DNA from: Marisa cornuarietis
Taxonomy: Eukaryota > Mollusca > Gastropoda > Architaenioglossa > Ampullariidae
Assembly (NCBI GenBank): GCA_004794655.1
Contig: SMMW01000645.1
Span: 407,001 to 471,000, forward strand
Length of the DNA stretch: 64,000 nucleotides
Reading direction: 5' to 3'
A model generated the notes under the pieces. That model worked only from the letters and a program-made list of their open reading frames with translations. It was not told where the DNA came from and made no database searches. A program made the translations under genes and the position numbers. Below are positions 1-12,799 of the stretch, one piece after another. The stretch's first letter is position 1; every line of letters starts with the position of its first letter.

Positions 1-955
1 AAGACTAATCGGTCTCAGCTGGATACAACCTTTTCAGGAGGTCTCGCCCAGCAAGTCCAGTTACAAGGCTAATGTAACTAAATGAATTGCATCTGGACAG
101 AGCAGAAAAGGGATAAAGAATTCTCAAAAGTATATTGCTGGCTTTGCACCAAGGGATACAAAAAATGGAAATACATTAGCATATTCCTGTGTTGATATGT
201 GCGAAGTTATGTTCAAACTCTAATTATGTTTACGAGGAAAATTATAAAATTATACATGACATGTTTATTTGTTGCTGAAGCAGTTTATTGGAGGCAGTGT
301 AGTTAATGGTGATGAACGGCGAAAAGCGGACAGGAAAAAGATATACATTGGAGTAAACAGGAAACAAAGAAAATATACACAGACGTTGATTACCAGTAGC
401 TGCAGAAACTGAAGGCCAGCGTTTGGTAGGGCCACCTCAAGTCTGACAACAAAAACAACAAACAGCAGAGAAATCTTACAAAAACATTTGATAACTCTCA
501 GGGTTTCATTTAAACATTTTCCTTGTCGGATATTTAGTTCTTTTGTTGATGGAAAAAAGGTAACTCTCTTATGGATGAAGGCACGTGAGGTTTGCTAACT
601 GCTTATCGGTGCCGAGGGTTAAAACGAGAAAGTAGTTTGACTGCTTGGCGCCGCTGAGGATGCGGCTCACCATGAGTGTCTTTTATTGCCATTGTCTGTA
701 ATTTACCTATATTGTCTAGACAGGTTCGTTTTTAAAGAAGGAAATAAATAATATCTGTTTGCGACATACATAAAAAGGACTGCCAGCTGCTAAAGACACT
801 CATCAAAACAAGTCAACAAAAGACAATAGGTATCGAAGAGTCTGGTAACGCATCTTCACTGGCCCATAGAATGGATACAGTCTTTAGTCAAACCCCTAAA
901 AACAGCAAATAAAGGCGAGAACTACAGAGTCTTACGTACTCAGGAACAAACAACC
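1..955. other. unassigned non-coding stretch at left edge
   Basis: I see no exon, RNA gene or clear repeat here. Base composition is mixed, reading frames are short, and no protein family is recognisable. It could be intronic or intergenic. Confidence 0.4.
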
Positions 956-959
956 ATTG

Positions 960-1085
960 CCTTTGTAGGAAGCATGGTCGCAATACTAAGACACTAGGAA
1001 CCCCTACTTTCAACTGTCAAGCGGTGTCAATGTTCAACCATGTCGCCACGGAGTGGACTGGTCGTCCTGTGCAGAACCTACCGGC
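960..1085 (+). mobile_element. short RTE-like LINE fossil (3' region)
   Basis: The stretch around 1048-1085 (TGGACTGGTCGTCCTGTGC and the bases after it) matches the segment near 45433-45470, which lies inside a longer RTE-like LINE fragment. The two run almost base for base for about 40 positions and then diverge. The upstream part reads weakly like the post-RT region of such elements. No open frame survives. The family assignment rests on the match to the second copy. Confidence 0.4.
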
Positions 1086-1179
1086 CATCGCTAACGGTAG
1101 ACATTAATGGCGGGTGGTGACTATATTTTTCCCACGAGTTTTTGGATTGCATGCGCAGACATTCTTTTGTCATTTTGTG

Positions 1180-1550
1180 CCATCCTCTACTTCTTTCTCT
1201 GAGGTTAACATTTCTCTCTCTCTCCACCTCCACCATATCGGCCATCTTTCTTCGGCTTTGTAGGATCAGTCACATCCCACTCTTTCTGTCAATTTTCGCT
1301 GTCATCCAGCTCATATCGGCTTTAATATTGTCGTGGTTGGGCTGCTGCAACTCTCCTCTTGACAATCTCTCTGACAACCTACTGGTGAAGCTTGGACTTC
1401 AAAGACCTAAGACTAATGGTGCTCCTATTGTCTTTTTTCTGCATAAAGAAACCTACTCCTAGAGCTTCAAAGGCTGGTTTGAGCTCGCATTGATTACAAG
1501 CTGGCCACACAGTGTTACCTTTGTCTTCAGCCCCAGTTTACCTGAATGAG
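1180..1550 (+). mobile_element. fossil CR1/L2-like LINE fragment, C-terminal RT region
   Basis: The + strand encodes a decayed version of the region after the catalytic core of CR1/L2-type reverse transcriptases. The signature LSWLGCCNSPLDNL corresponds to the usual LSRLDYCNSLLAG, followed by DNLLVKL in place of YLLDKLQ. A weak version of the HWLPIRARIDYKL motif follows near 1480-1510 (IDYKLATQCYL). Frames shift between these pieces, and the stop at 1460 breaks the longest run. It is a truncated, inactive insertion, related to but more decayed than the copy at 14.9-17.5 kb. Confidence 0.6.
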
Positions 1551-1555
1551 TCATA

Positions 1556-2035
1556 GTATAAAGTCGTTACTTTTCCTTATTGACCCCTGTAACGTTTTTT
1601 GTGAAGAGTGCACTTATAAATGGATGCGAGGGTGAGTGTACATCTACATGTAGCTACGCTCGCGGCACTCTTCTTCCCTTTTCAGACAAAAAGGGCGGCC
1701 AACGATTCCAACATTTAATGTTTTAAAATAAAAGTGGAAATGAGATGATGAAAGAAACGGAGAATAGTCTAGAACTAGTATAACTGACTAACACAGAAAG
1801 TTAGGGTCATCTTTTCCAGGCAAATGTCACCTGTCACGTTGTCGTTTTGCTGGTCAGGTATATCCAAGGTAGGTGGACAACTTGCAGACAGGTTACACCT
1901 GGGTTGCTGACCGGCAAACTGTGTCCAAGACGAGTGTAAGTTTCCACAAGAAAGTTTATCCAAATTCAGGAATCACTATATGAAGACAAGAGTAGATCCC
2001 GCCGGAGTGAAGTGGACAACTGTCGACTCCGCGTT
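1556..2035. other. unassigned non-coding stretch
   Basis: Nothing recognisable is seen here. Frames are short and stop-rich, and no simple repeat exceeds about 12 bases. Confidence 0.35.
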
Positions 2036-2039
2036 GTCC

Positions 2040-2660
2040 GGTTCTTGCTGGAGGGATGTCCGCTGAATCTGGAACAGCTTAGTGGTGCTTACACCCCAGT
2101 GTAAGCAGGCTCCCACTTTCTACCCTGAGTAGAGAGACCTCTGCGTCTGTTATGAATCGTCTGGAGGCGGTGTGCCGGTCGGCAAGCAAGACGAGCGTAA
2201 GACTCTCGAGTCACAATATAACTTCCCCCAGAACACAAGAGTATATTTCGTGGCCTGAAGATTAGTCTTGTTGGTGATGTCTCAGGCGGATCGCAGTCAA
2301 CCAGTTCCGTGTCTGTGTCATACAGTTCCTGCGGGAAGGGTGTCGGCTGTATCCGACGCTCAGTCTAACAGTGCTTACACCCAAGTGTCATCATTACACT
2401 CAAGTGTAAGCAGGCTTCCAGTTCTACCCTTCGGTAGTGAGAGATGTCAGCGACCGTTGCAAGACGTCTGCTGGTGGTGTGCAGGTCAGTCTTCACTGAC
2501 AGATCGCCGCTTAATCTGGAGTACAGCTAGGGTGTGCTTTCTTCTCAGTGCAAGCAGGATTCCTCTTTCTACCCTTTTGTGAAGAGATGTCGGTGTCCGT
2601 TATGTACGTCTGCTATTGGTGTACAGGTCAGACTACACTGACAGATTGTCGCTGAATACC
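2040..2660 (+). repeat. decayed tandem repeat, ~144-bp spacing
   Basis: A block beginning GTGTAAGCAGG, followed by a short pyrimidine-rich stretch and TCTACCCT, recurs at about 2100, 2405 and 2549 (the last as GTGCAAGCAGG). Each copy continues into GAGAGA(C/T)GTC-like sequence and a GTGTGCAGGTCAG-type stretch about 75 bases on. A second landmark, CGCT(G/T)AATCTGGA, appears at about 2061 and 2510, with a weaker copy at 2651. The spacing is about 144 bases between the last two units and about twice that between the first two, suggesting one lost or unrecognisable unit. Copies differ by many substitutions and small indels. No coding potential was recognised. Confidence 0.6.
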
Positions 2661-2945
2661 TGGGAGACGTTGTCCCCGCTAACTTAATTCCCCGACCACC
2701 GGTCTTGACCAGTCGCATGCTAAGCAGTTGGGTCACCCAGGTGATCGCCTAGCGACACTACCTATGGCTACGTGGGATTCATGCCGATTAAATACATTAA
2801 TTTACTTAGCAGAGTAATCGGCGTGGATTCTCGCCTGATTTAGACCGTGTCGGGTACATCTACACCACACTATGACAACTTACTGCAAAAATTAATCCTT
2901 CGTAACTAATACAGTGAAGGTTGACTTCATGGGTTCAGCTTTCGC

Positions 2946-3055
2946 CTCGGGCACACTGTTCTTTCTCTGTGTGTGGCATCTGTTTACAGGGCTGCCTGCC
3001 TTGCCGTGATATAGCCTTAGTTGCATAAAACACCAATTTCCTACCCCTCCCCTAT
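2946..3055 (+). mobile_element. copy of short dispersed retroposon (SINE-like)
   Basis: From CGGGCAC at about 2947 through the CCCCTCCCC run near 3050, this segment matches the reverse complement of the element at 62495-62618 in an HNF4 intron. The shared core includes GGCATCTGTTTACAGGGCTG, then TAGCCTTAGTTG and a TAAAACACC box. This copy has lost about a dozen bases between TTAGTTG and TAAAACACC. No target-site duplication is obvious. Three copies in one 64-kb window imply a common family in this genome. Confidence 0.65.
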
Positions 3056-3143
3056 CGTTCACATACTAGCAAACTCGATCGGAGGTGGTGGTGGGGGGAC
3101 TCCCATGACCACTACTCGCGCACGTCCTCACGCTTTCTCCCAT

Positions 3144-4024
3144 TCGCACACACTACTCACTAATACACACTACACACTCTACACACTAGAACACGCCACA
3201 CACAAATACACATTACACACTAATATGCGCTACATACTACACTACCCACTAATACACTAGAAACTAATACACGCCACACACTACACACCAATACATGCTA
3301 CACACTACACACTAATACACTAGACACTAATACACATTACACATTAATATACGCTACACACTAATACACTAGACACTAATACACCCCACACACTAAACAC
3401 TAATACATGCTACACACTACACAGTAATACACTAGACACTAATACACGCCACACACTACACGCCACACACTACACACTAATACATGCTACACACTGCATA
3501 CTAATACATTAGACACTAATACACATTACACATTAATATACGCTATACACTAGTACACTAGACACTAATACACCCCACACAATTACACACTAATACATCC
3601 TACACACTAATACACTAGATTAATACACATTACACATTAATATACGCTATACACTAATACACTAGACTAATACACGCCACACACTACACACTAATACATG
3701 CTACACACTACACACTAGTACAAGCCCCACCGTACAGATACACACTAATACTAGACGCCCCACACCACACATATACACTAATACACGCTACACACTAGTA
3801 CACGCCCCACACTACACATACAAACTAATACTATACGCCCCACACTACACACTAATACATGCTACACACTAGTACACGCCCCACCCTACACACTAATACA
3901 CGCTACACGCCCCACACTACACATACACACTAATAACGCCACACTACACACTAATACACGTCCCACCCTACACACTAATACACGCTACACACCACACACT
4001 ACACATACACACTAATACACGCTC
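3144..4024 (+). repeat. CA/TA-rich minisatellite-like array (~0.9 kb)
   Basis: About 880 bases are built almost entirely from short modules such as ACACACTA, ATACACG, CTACACACTA and ACTAGACACTA. They join in irregular order to give local periods of roughly 20-45 bases. The left part favours ...ACTAGACACTAATACAC... modules; the right part favours ...CGCCCCACACTACAC... modules. This looks like slippage plus unequal exchange rather than a fixed-unit satellite. The open frame seen at its left end is a compositional artefact. Confidence 0.85.
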
Positions 4025-4615
4025 GCTGACAAGCCAGCCCACATCTCTAACAGATGCCTGTCTCCGTGCCATGAACAAGATCACTAATGAAGATAAAGCG
4101 ATAATCTTCCAAAAATGAAGAGAAAGATGATGAATGTCTCCTCTCTCTTACAACTCTTATCTTTTTGTTTGTTCCTGACATGTATTTATTTAAGTTCGTA
4201 AATTATGACTGGGGAATATTTATGGGTGTGTTTGAAACATCACCCGTAGGATATTTCACCATATTAGCTGCTAATCTCCAACCAAAAAATAAAACCGGCC
4301 ATAAAAGGATATGGTAGTCTGCTGAGGCTATTTTCGCGAGAACAGTCATTGACGGGGCTATGAGAGGACCGGGGGGCTATCAGGTTTCACAGACAGGCGG
4401 CGTGTTTTTGTAGCCAAATCGATTGGATTGACTTGGTTTTCGTGTTTTCTGTTGGGGCGTCTTGGTCGTAGTCCATTTGCCTGCACTTGTGCAAAAAACT
4501 CTGAAAAATAGAAGAGAGGGTGAAAAGGGTAAAAGGTTAAAGGGCAAACTGGTCTTTTTTCTTTGCTAATGGGATCACGAGTCCCGAGAAAGATGTCGCC
4601 TTGAGAAATTATAAC
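4025..4615. other. unassigned non-coding stretch
   Basis: No coding exon, RNA gene or dispersed repeat was recognised between the CA/TA array and the LINE fossil that follows. There is only a purine-rich patch near 4504-4548. Confidence 0.35.
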
Positions 4616-4619
4616 TCTT

Positions 4620-5860
4620 TTCTGGTTTAGTCCAACCTATTCGTCCTCTCTCAGCTTTTCTTCCATTCTCTTTTTTTCCCTTGTATATCCGCAATACTGG
4701 AAAAAGTTGTGATAAACCAGCTACACAACAATGTGGAGGACCATAAGTTATATACACTAGAGCCCTTTCAATCAGTTTATCATCACCACCCTTCCACAGA
4801 GACATAATGTGTAGTCAGTGATTTGCTTGTGATCGGGTTCATATTTCAGTGCATAAATGCTTGATATACCGGCTGTCTGAAATTTCCTCACAACATCCTT
4901 CTTCGGCGATTTCAAGTGACTTTCGGCCTCTCCGACACTGTCATGGAATGGTTCCAGTCCTATCTGAAAGACTTCACTTAGCCTGTAATAATCAAAGGTT
5001 TGGCTTCTCCACCGACTGGCGTGGAGTACGGGCTGCCTCAGGGTTCCATTGTCGGTCCAGTCTTGTTTACCATCTATGTTCAGCCGCTGGGCCCGGTTAG
5101 TCACCAGTTGGAACACGGAACCACATGTCTGCTGATGATCCTGTCTCCGAGCTACAGCAGCTTGTTAGTACCACAGACAATATTGTAAGCTCAGTAAAGG
5201 AGTGAATAAAGACCTACAAATTACAACTGAATGAAGACAAAACGGAGGTTTTTCTAACCGCTTTTAAGTGTAATCTTGAAGCTACACCCCGTTCCATTAC
5301 TCTTCGACTATCTGGTTTGAGTATCGTACTTTCTAGACAGGGAAAAATCTGGTTGTTACCACACACACACACACACTCACTAGAGAACCCCAATGAATCC
5401 GGTCTTTAAGTCAATTTTTCTAGAGCTTTGCAGAATTGGCCAAATAAGATCTTTATTAACGGTTTCTCCCACGAAGAAACTCATGTCTACATTGGCTTTG
5501 TCCTGTGGACTATTTTTCACTTTCACTTTTGTTGAGCTTCCAAGTTGCCTGCTTGACAAGCTTCAAAGGGCGATCACGTGACACCACTCCTCCGTACACT
5601 GGACTGGATACCTGTCCGTGCCCTCGAAGACTACAAGGTAGCCTGACCTTGCTACTGTTGACTCTATGACCTTACTGCACAATATCTGTACGAGTTATTA
5701 ACACCTCATCAGCCCAGTCACTGCCTTCCTATCTGCTCATCCCGACATCCTGCACGTGCCAAATATCGGCGGTAGTTTTTTCTCTCACTCTTTCTTAGTT
5801 TCTGGAATGCTCCGTCACCATCACTTCACACTTGTACCACCTAAACACTTTAGGTAGCTG
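4620..5860 (+). mobile_element. fossil CR1/L2-like LINE, RT domain to C-terminus
   Basis: Decayed reverse-transcriptase motifs occur in the right order on the + strand. Near 4695-4800 is ILEKVVINQLHNNVEDHKL and a SVYHHHPSTET stretch (usual SAYRxxHSTET). Near 5015-5090 is GLPQGSIVGPVLFTIYVQPLG. Near 5230-5260 is LNEDKTEVFL. Near 5545-5570 is CLLDKLQRAI, then HxxPLLRxLDWIPVRALEDYK near 5577-5640, and a WN(A/S)xP-type end near 5805. The Y-A-D-D box is not preserved. Several frameshifts and stops interrupt the run, and a CA microsatellite sits at about 5361-5378. It is an old, inactive copy from the same broad group as the - strand LINE at 14.9-17.5 kb. Confidence 0.75.
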
Positions 5861-5978
5861 GCGGCTTTCTCTTCACTCTGTTTGCACCTCTCGCTCCTGT
5901 GTGCACGTTTGTCCGTTTTTGTTTTTGTTTTTTTGTTTTTTGTTTTTTTGTTTGCAGAAACCTTCTGTGCGCGTATAT

Positions 5979-6079
5979 GTTGTGTGTGTGTGTGTGTGTG
6001 TGCGCGCGCGCGCGTGTGTGTGTGCGTGCGTGTATGTGTGAATGTGTGTGTCCGCGCATTTGTGTGTGTGTGTGTGTGA
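5979..6079 (+). repeat. (TG)n microsatellite with GC alternation
   Basis: About 100 bases of alternating purine-pyrimidine sequence, mostly TG with a CG run at 6002-6014. Alternating TG and CG is the classic composition for Z-DNA. All the Cys/Val-rich and His/Thr-rich frames across it are artefacts. Confidence 0.9.
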
Positions 6080-7200
6080 GTAACGGAGCTACTGTTAATC
6101 TGATTATGTCAAAGGGCATTGAAATTGCTGTTGGTAGGGAAATGCGCTTAGAAATGTTTTAGTATTGTTATTGCTGTTATTAATTTCTGTCTCCTCTCTA
6201 TTCTCTCTTCTGTTCGCTTTTTCTGACTCTTCGCTTTTGTCTTTTTCGTTCCCTCTCTCCACGTTTCCTATTTTCACAGTGACCTCATCCACCATATAGC
6301 AACGGCCTCGGTATCGCTAACATTGACAATATTTTTCAACATCATTTCAAAGGAGATTCTATTCAACAGATTTATCTCAGACGGAGGTAATTAACAACCT
6401 ACATCGCCATAATTCACGATACAGCACAAACTCGTTTCGTGATCTTTGCCCTTTCCACTCGGTCATTGATGCTGATTGCCTACATCCTGACCATCCATTG
6501 TAAAAGGCTGTTCAGCTCTGGAAACTCAATCAGCCACTGCAATAATACCAATACGTTTGAGAATTTACTCAAATGACCAGCGACCGATCGAGTATGAGCG
6601 ACTTCTTTGGTTCCAAGTGAAAGTTGGCAAATGAAATCTGGAAAATTTGATGCGCGTTTTGAAAACTTCCCGAACTTATAATCGCATGAAGTCGTCAAGG
6701 ATTTTGTGTCCACGCAGGGAGCGTCTGTCGTTCAATCAATTCGCAGCCGGTATTCGATAACAAAGTTTACGACAGGTCGTAAAACACCCATTCATGGAAA
6801 GAAGAATAAGAAGTAAATAACGATTCTCAGCCTGTGCGATCCCAAATCTTAACACCAACGGCAGAGATTCAAATGATGACAAAGAGAGGGAAAGAGAATG
6901 GAACGGGGGGAAAGAGAAAGAAAGAGGAAGAAGGACGATAAAAAAGACAAGAAAGAAGAGAGAAAGAAAAAAGAAACAACGAAAGAAATGAAGACGGCGC
7001 CTCCGTTTCCCTGACAACCAGTTTGAAGATAATGTAATCCATGATAACGAGACTTGATTGTTGCTCTCCAGTATAAAGCCTTTAAGACAGAACAAATTTT
7101 ATGAAGCTCCCTTCAGCGGTCTCAAGATATTAATTTGCTTCAGCTGAAATATTGGCCAACAGCTATTTCTACCCTTACATTGAGACATCCTTCTCCAAAA
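6080..7200. other. unassigned non-coding stretch, purine-rich patch
   Basis: No gene was recognised. A GA-rich, pyrimidine-poor patch runs at about 6880-6990 on the + strand. It explains the Phe/Leu/Ser-rich frame on the opposite strand. Confidence 0.35.
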
Positions 7201-7210
7201 CAAAGATGAT

Positions 7211-7269
7211 GATATATATATATATAAAGGCCCCAACACACTCCAAAACAGAGAGAGAGAGAGAGAGAA
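7211..7269 (+). repeat. (TA)n and (GA)n microsatellites
   Basis: A TA run at 7211-7226 is followed 25 bases later by a GA run at 7251-7269. A third purine run (GAGAGA then eight or more G) lies near 7657-7675. These are simple repeats only. Confidence 0.85.
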
Positions 7270-10200
7270 TACATTGAAATCTACAAATAAAAAGAGTGGG
7301 CAAAAGAGCCTACAATTGACAGCTTTTAAGAAAAACTGCGAACAAAGAATTCATTTAGCACGTGCAGACGATGCAAACAATCACAGAAAATGCGAACCAC
7401 AAAAAACTCCCATCAAAGCAGCCCCTCTTATTGGACACGTTCCCCTAAGGAGCAAACACAGCAACATTAGAGCAAACAATTCAGGGGAACCCGATAAGAC
7501 TGTATATATAAGGAACCACTCCCCAAAACTATGATAATAGAGGATAAATCCCGCTTAGTTACATTTATATTGCATCCTCGCGGGGACTGAGAACTCATCA
7601 AGTATCACTCACTCAAACATATCACTGATAATTGTAAAACACTTTGGTTACTTGAAGAGAGAGAGAGGGGGGGGTTGACATGCATATGGTAATTTCCCAT
7701 CGGTTACAGACTACAGTGTCAAGATGGCCAAGATTATCATTAGCAGTCAAGTAAAGTCACGAGTTACCGAAAATACAGATGAAAGGGAGGATATATAAGG
7801 CGCTATACAAGCTAACTTTTATTATGATTATTATTATTATTAAAGACTGGTTCTATGAAGACTTCATCAGGTTTCAACTGATATGGTATTTTATAGCAAG
7901 GGACCTACTGCATACCATGGCCCATCAAACACACACACACACACACACAAAACAGAAAAATGATTCAGTGACCCCCCCCCAAAAAAAAAAAAAAACAACC
8001 TCAAACTTAGTAGCTTCCATCTCCTCCGTGTTTCCGAGTACAGTTTGTTTTAATATTCTGTTTGTTTTTCCTAGCAGGAGGAATCGCTGTCTGGCAGACT
8101 TCTTGTCTAGAAAAATATCGAACTGGACTGTCTCTGTACATACAGAGAAACACAACTGGCATACAGAAGACATAAACTGCAGACACCCAGGGCTCGAACT
8201 CGAGCAGTGCCTGTTAGACCAGGCGAAATGACAGTTTGTGTTCTCGTCTTTCCTTCCTTCAAGTCATTTGCGGTAATTCAAAGGTGAACATGTAGTGGGG
8301 ACCTCAAGGAAAGACTTGACAAGTCGGAAAGACAAGTTTCAAATTTTCTGTCCTCTCTCTTGGCGAGTTTGGTGATAGCATTGTGACTGAACTTAAATGA
8401 CCTTTCGCGTGCTTTCAAGATGCTCTCCGGTGTCTCGAAAGTTTATCTCCCCTCCCCCCCCACACACCTCTTATTTTCTGGCAAAGTTTTCCTGTTTCCC
8501 AGTAAACAACGTGGCTGCATCATTTTACTACTAAAATTAAAGATTCCACCTGGAGATTCTCACTAGTAACAAAAATAACATCTGTTTCTATCTACAGCTT
8601 TAATCTTGATAAAAAATAAATTTTTTAAAAATTCTTTTTATTTGGGTCACAATATTTTTGTCTCGTCTTCTGCGAGCATACTTTCTGCTTACCAGATTTT
8701 TTCCCATTGGGATCACGGAATGAAAACGCAGTTGTTTCCTATTTAAACATCTGCTTTCTCGCAGGTATTTACTTTTCGAATCGACTTCGTCAGTTGTGTT
8801 TGTCGTTCATCCGTGAACATACATCGCGCCATTGCGGCAATGCTTTCAGAGGATGCTCATGCCAGCAGGATAAACCCTGGGACTGGGTGAGCCATTACTG
8901 TCAGGGTAGACAGCAGGCCCCCAGACACGCACTTGCTTTTCACCCCAGTCGGGATTAATTCTTTTCCTCGTTACACGCGCTTGCGTTCCCACGTGATTAC
9001 TGCATTTTTCTGTGATTAGGACACCTCACGTGATTAAGATACACGACGAGCGCATGCGAGATCGAGCTTTTGTTTCTTCTGTGTAAATAATTTCAGTCAG
9101 GACCGTGGACGAAAGAAAGTACTTTAATGAGAGATGTGGAAGATTTGCAGGTGTTGCTCAAGAGTTGCTTGCTGGTCGATGTGTTTTTCTTCGCTCTTTC
9201 ATTTGCAGCTTCAACACTGTTTGTCGAGGAGCTCTTAAAGGTCTAGTAGGGTAGAATATTTTGTATTGACTGGGTAAATCTCTTCAAGACATATTTACCC
9301 AGATCTAGTTCAATGCCACCTACTTCTGTTTTCTCGATAAACGCCTACAAACATTGACATGCACAGTCTCTTGAACTGAGCTTTACTTAGTCATTTGAAA
9401 ACACTAGATGTTTCTTTTGTTCTTTCCTTTAAAAGTGGTTTATCTATTTGCTGTTTTGCACAGATAATAGCCTTGATACAGTACAGCCTTGATGATCGTG
9501 TCAGTTTCTGAAGCGTCCACCTTAAACACTCGTGACAATTAATTGTTCGTTGGTTCAACAAATCACAAAGATTCCTTTGGACTGTCCAGGTTGTGTTACA
9601 TTGAATATGGATTTTTCTTCTTCTCTGGACCAAGAACATCAAACAATATAAACACCGACAAAGAGAATTGTCCAAATAACATGCAACATATTCAAAATGA
9701 ATCCGTATTTGCCCTCTGAGGGACACTTCCAAACTTACGCCAATGAACTTCATGAAATGTTCCAACATACGAACATGAATACTGTTTATCCAGATTAACT
9801 GCTCTGTAGGTCAAATATCAAATTTCTTGAAAAATAACCTCCATCACAACTTACTACCAACACTCATTTTCCCTCTTAGTCTAAGGTTACCTATGTATAT
9901 TTATATACCTGTTTATAGAATAAATTCTATACTATGGAAGGGATCAAATATCTTGAGCCTACTCCTCTGCTAATAGAGTCATAAACAAGCGGAAGGTCTG
10001 GTTCAGAGCTGAGTGTCCTTCACCCTTGACATAACTCTAATAATATAATTTAGAGATCTGGGGTATGTCGGTTTAGAAGCAAGCAGGGCAGGATACTACA
10101 AGTCCCCTTCTGGAAGGTGTTTGACCGACGATGTTGACAACCTCGCGAACTCGTGTCCCACGCCGGCGCTAGGGTGAACTCTGAGGTCCCCCGCGCCAGG

Positions 10201-12700
10201 AGACCAGCAGAGGTCTCACGTGTGACTGTAGGAACAGCTTGGTCGACCATCTTCTTTAAAAGAATAGTTTTAGTTACCTCGACTGGGCGAGGGTAGGGCC
10301 TGATTCGGGGACCACGGCAGTACACTTTGGACGATCGGTTCCCGTGTACAGTCGTTTCTTAAGTCCTAGTGACTACCTATTCATTCACACAGTTTAGACG
10401 TTTCCATAAACTTTTTATACAATACATGGGCTCCATTTTGTACACACAATACTCGCTAATAAGTTATTTCCCGTTTCACTAAGTCATTTACACTTTGAAT
10501 TATCTTCCACCGATACACAAGGCATATTCACAATGCGCTACAGCCCCCAAGGCACAGACTCACCTGTGAAAGTTTCATCCTTCTGCCACACTCATCCTTA
10601 ATGATTGTTATCAGTTTTTAACTTAAAATTAATGCTCTAGTCAGTTTCATTCTTCATGCTCCTCAGTTGTACACTTTATGGTCCAACAGATATAAAGACG
10701 ATCTCTGTACTGATTCAGGAATCTCCCACATGCTATTATGTTTCTTATGATACAACTTAAAATATGAAGCACCGATACACGTGTAACATGTTCTTTAGAT
10801 TACACCAATTCTATTCATCCAAGGAAAAGATGTTTGCAAGCTGCTACGAATGTTTGTAGTTGTTTCACGTGGTCTTTCAATGGACGAAACACAAACTCCA
10901 AGCCTCTCTTCATCCTACAACGATGGGGAATATCGTATCTATCCTCTCTCCTGTTTTCCAACCAAACCCCGCCTTTTTTCTATCCAACCTCTTGCGCCAA
11001 CAGGAAATGTTTTCTTCACAAGCAGCATGTATCCAATGAAGCAATTAAAAGGCTGGAGTGAAAAGGTCCACGATGCATGAGGCAAGAACGGAAACTAGAC
11101 ACAAGTGTGGCGGGAATGAGTTGGTCCAGACCACTTGACGGTCTGCTGGGACTGAATGTCTCAGGTCCGGCACTTATCCAGAAGAATGCCTCTTCCCTTC
11201 TCATCTCCATTATTTGGGACTAACCTTTACACTTAACGGCTGATCACTGCTCACGAGCCAAGCATCCCCCTGTTTCACCAAGCTCCCGGGTTGTTTCCAC
11301 CCACCACAAGTGTCTGCTGAAAAGATTGTCCAAAATCATTGACAATCATTTCATGCACTATTCAAGAGGTATCTTCAAGACTTCTTACAAAAATGGAGGT
11401 CCCCTGCTGCAAATGATGTTAAAAGAAAAGTCTTGATGGTTGGGGCCAAGAGTTATTCACTAGTCTTGACAAGGTTCAGCTCTCGGAAAATTAAAACCGA
11501 CAGGGAGGAAGAGTAAATAATTTTTAAAACACTTCTGGATAAGGGTCTGCAAATTTGTTTCCCTAGTGACCATGTGCGTTGTGATAATTGCCAGCAAGCG
11601 GTTGTATGCATGTTGTCACATGTGTGTCACATGTTTGTCACACGTTTCTAACATATGTCACATTTAAATAAGTGAGTGGAAGGGACCTCATCTAATGGGC
11701 CTTTGTGTCCGTGTTTGTTTATGTGTGAGCTTGTCTGCGTGCGAATGACAAAGCAAGAGAGAGAGAGAGAGCGGATGTCTATCTTGGGACCACTCGACCA
11801 TTTTGTCAGCTTTCAGGTGGAAATGACTGGACTTACCTGCCGAGTCCCGCTACAAACACAATCCACCGGACATTAAACATAAAATTATGACCGCGCCCTG
11901 CATTGTGATCCCCTCTTCGTCCTGTCGATTCCTCCGCGCATCAGTAATGTTATCAGTCAGATGACTGCACAGAGGACAAAAGAGGCAAAAACAGCCAATG
12001 ACAGAATAAAAAAATAATTATCGCCTGCTAACTTTCAATACCCTGCTAATCTTTGTGCCCGCAGAGAAAAAAAGAAAAAGGGAAGAAAAACCCCTGAAAA
12101 ACAGTGTAAAACAGGTTTTGGTCGTTATCACTCAACAAAATATAATATAAAAGTAGTTCTTCAAGCATAGTACTAGATCTCCACACTTTTATTTTGTTCT
12201 GTATCATTTATGGGAACTCTTTTAAGTGCGGAAGGAGATTAAAGCGCTCATTCTGCCTGACCCAGTAAAATCCCACGAGGCTATTTTTTCCTTCTGTTTC
12301 TTTTATTGCTGTTGCTTTTATAGGAATCCAGTACTTACGAGAGGAAGAAGAAGAAGAGTTTTATTAACACGATGGAATACTTTCTGAAACAAGGAAAGTA
12401 GGCTGGTAACATCAAATAGTGAGGCAGGGATTGGATTTTCCTTCCAAATAATGAGTATGTTAACCTGGACAGCTATAGATGCTTTGTAATGCTGTAATGG
12501 TTGATTGCGATCTGTTGTAAACTGGTTGGTAGGTTAGTTACACGTGCACAATTTTTTAAGCGTATTTTGTGTCCTTGCTGCTATGTTGGAGTGCATGCCA
12601 TGCATTTTCTGTTATTCAGATAGCGGTGTAGACTAGTTTTTATTGTCTTTCCCTTTGTGAGAGCTATGAGCTTCTTTACCAGGGGGTAGGAAAGCGCGTC
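7270..12700. other. 5.4-kb unassigned non-coding region
   Basis: I found no exon or conserved protein here. It holds small simple repeats: CA at about 7927-7949, polyC/polyA at 7972-7995, GTCACA-rich short repeats at 11606-11665, and GA at 11757-11772. A GC-richer island lies at about 10130-10320 without a recognisable product. The reverse complement of 8160-8222 contains a GAGTTCGAGCC stretch resembling a tRNA T-arm/B box, perhaps a fragment of a tRNA-derived SINE. The longest open frame (9391-9768, - strand) resembles no family I know and is probably chance. Confidence 0.35.
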
Positions 12701-12702
12701 CT

Positions 12703-12704
<2 letters not shown>

Positions 12705-12795
<91 letters not shown>
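12705..12795 (+). repeat. (ATC)n microsatellite, ~30 units
   Basis: This is an uninterrupted run of about 30 ATC triplets. Read on the - strand it gives runs of Asp, Met or Ile, which are compositional and not a protein. Perfection over 91 bases suggests high mutability and probable length polymorphism. Confidence 0.95.
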
Positions 12796-12799
12796 GTAG

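Noticed and set aside
5832..6162. Cys/Val-rich and His/Thr-rich overlapping frames
   Set aside because: All translate the TG/CG alternating repeat at 5979-6079.
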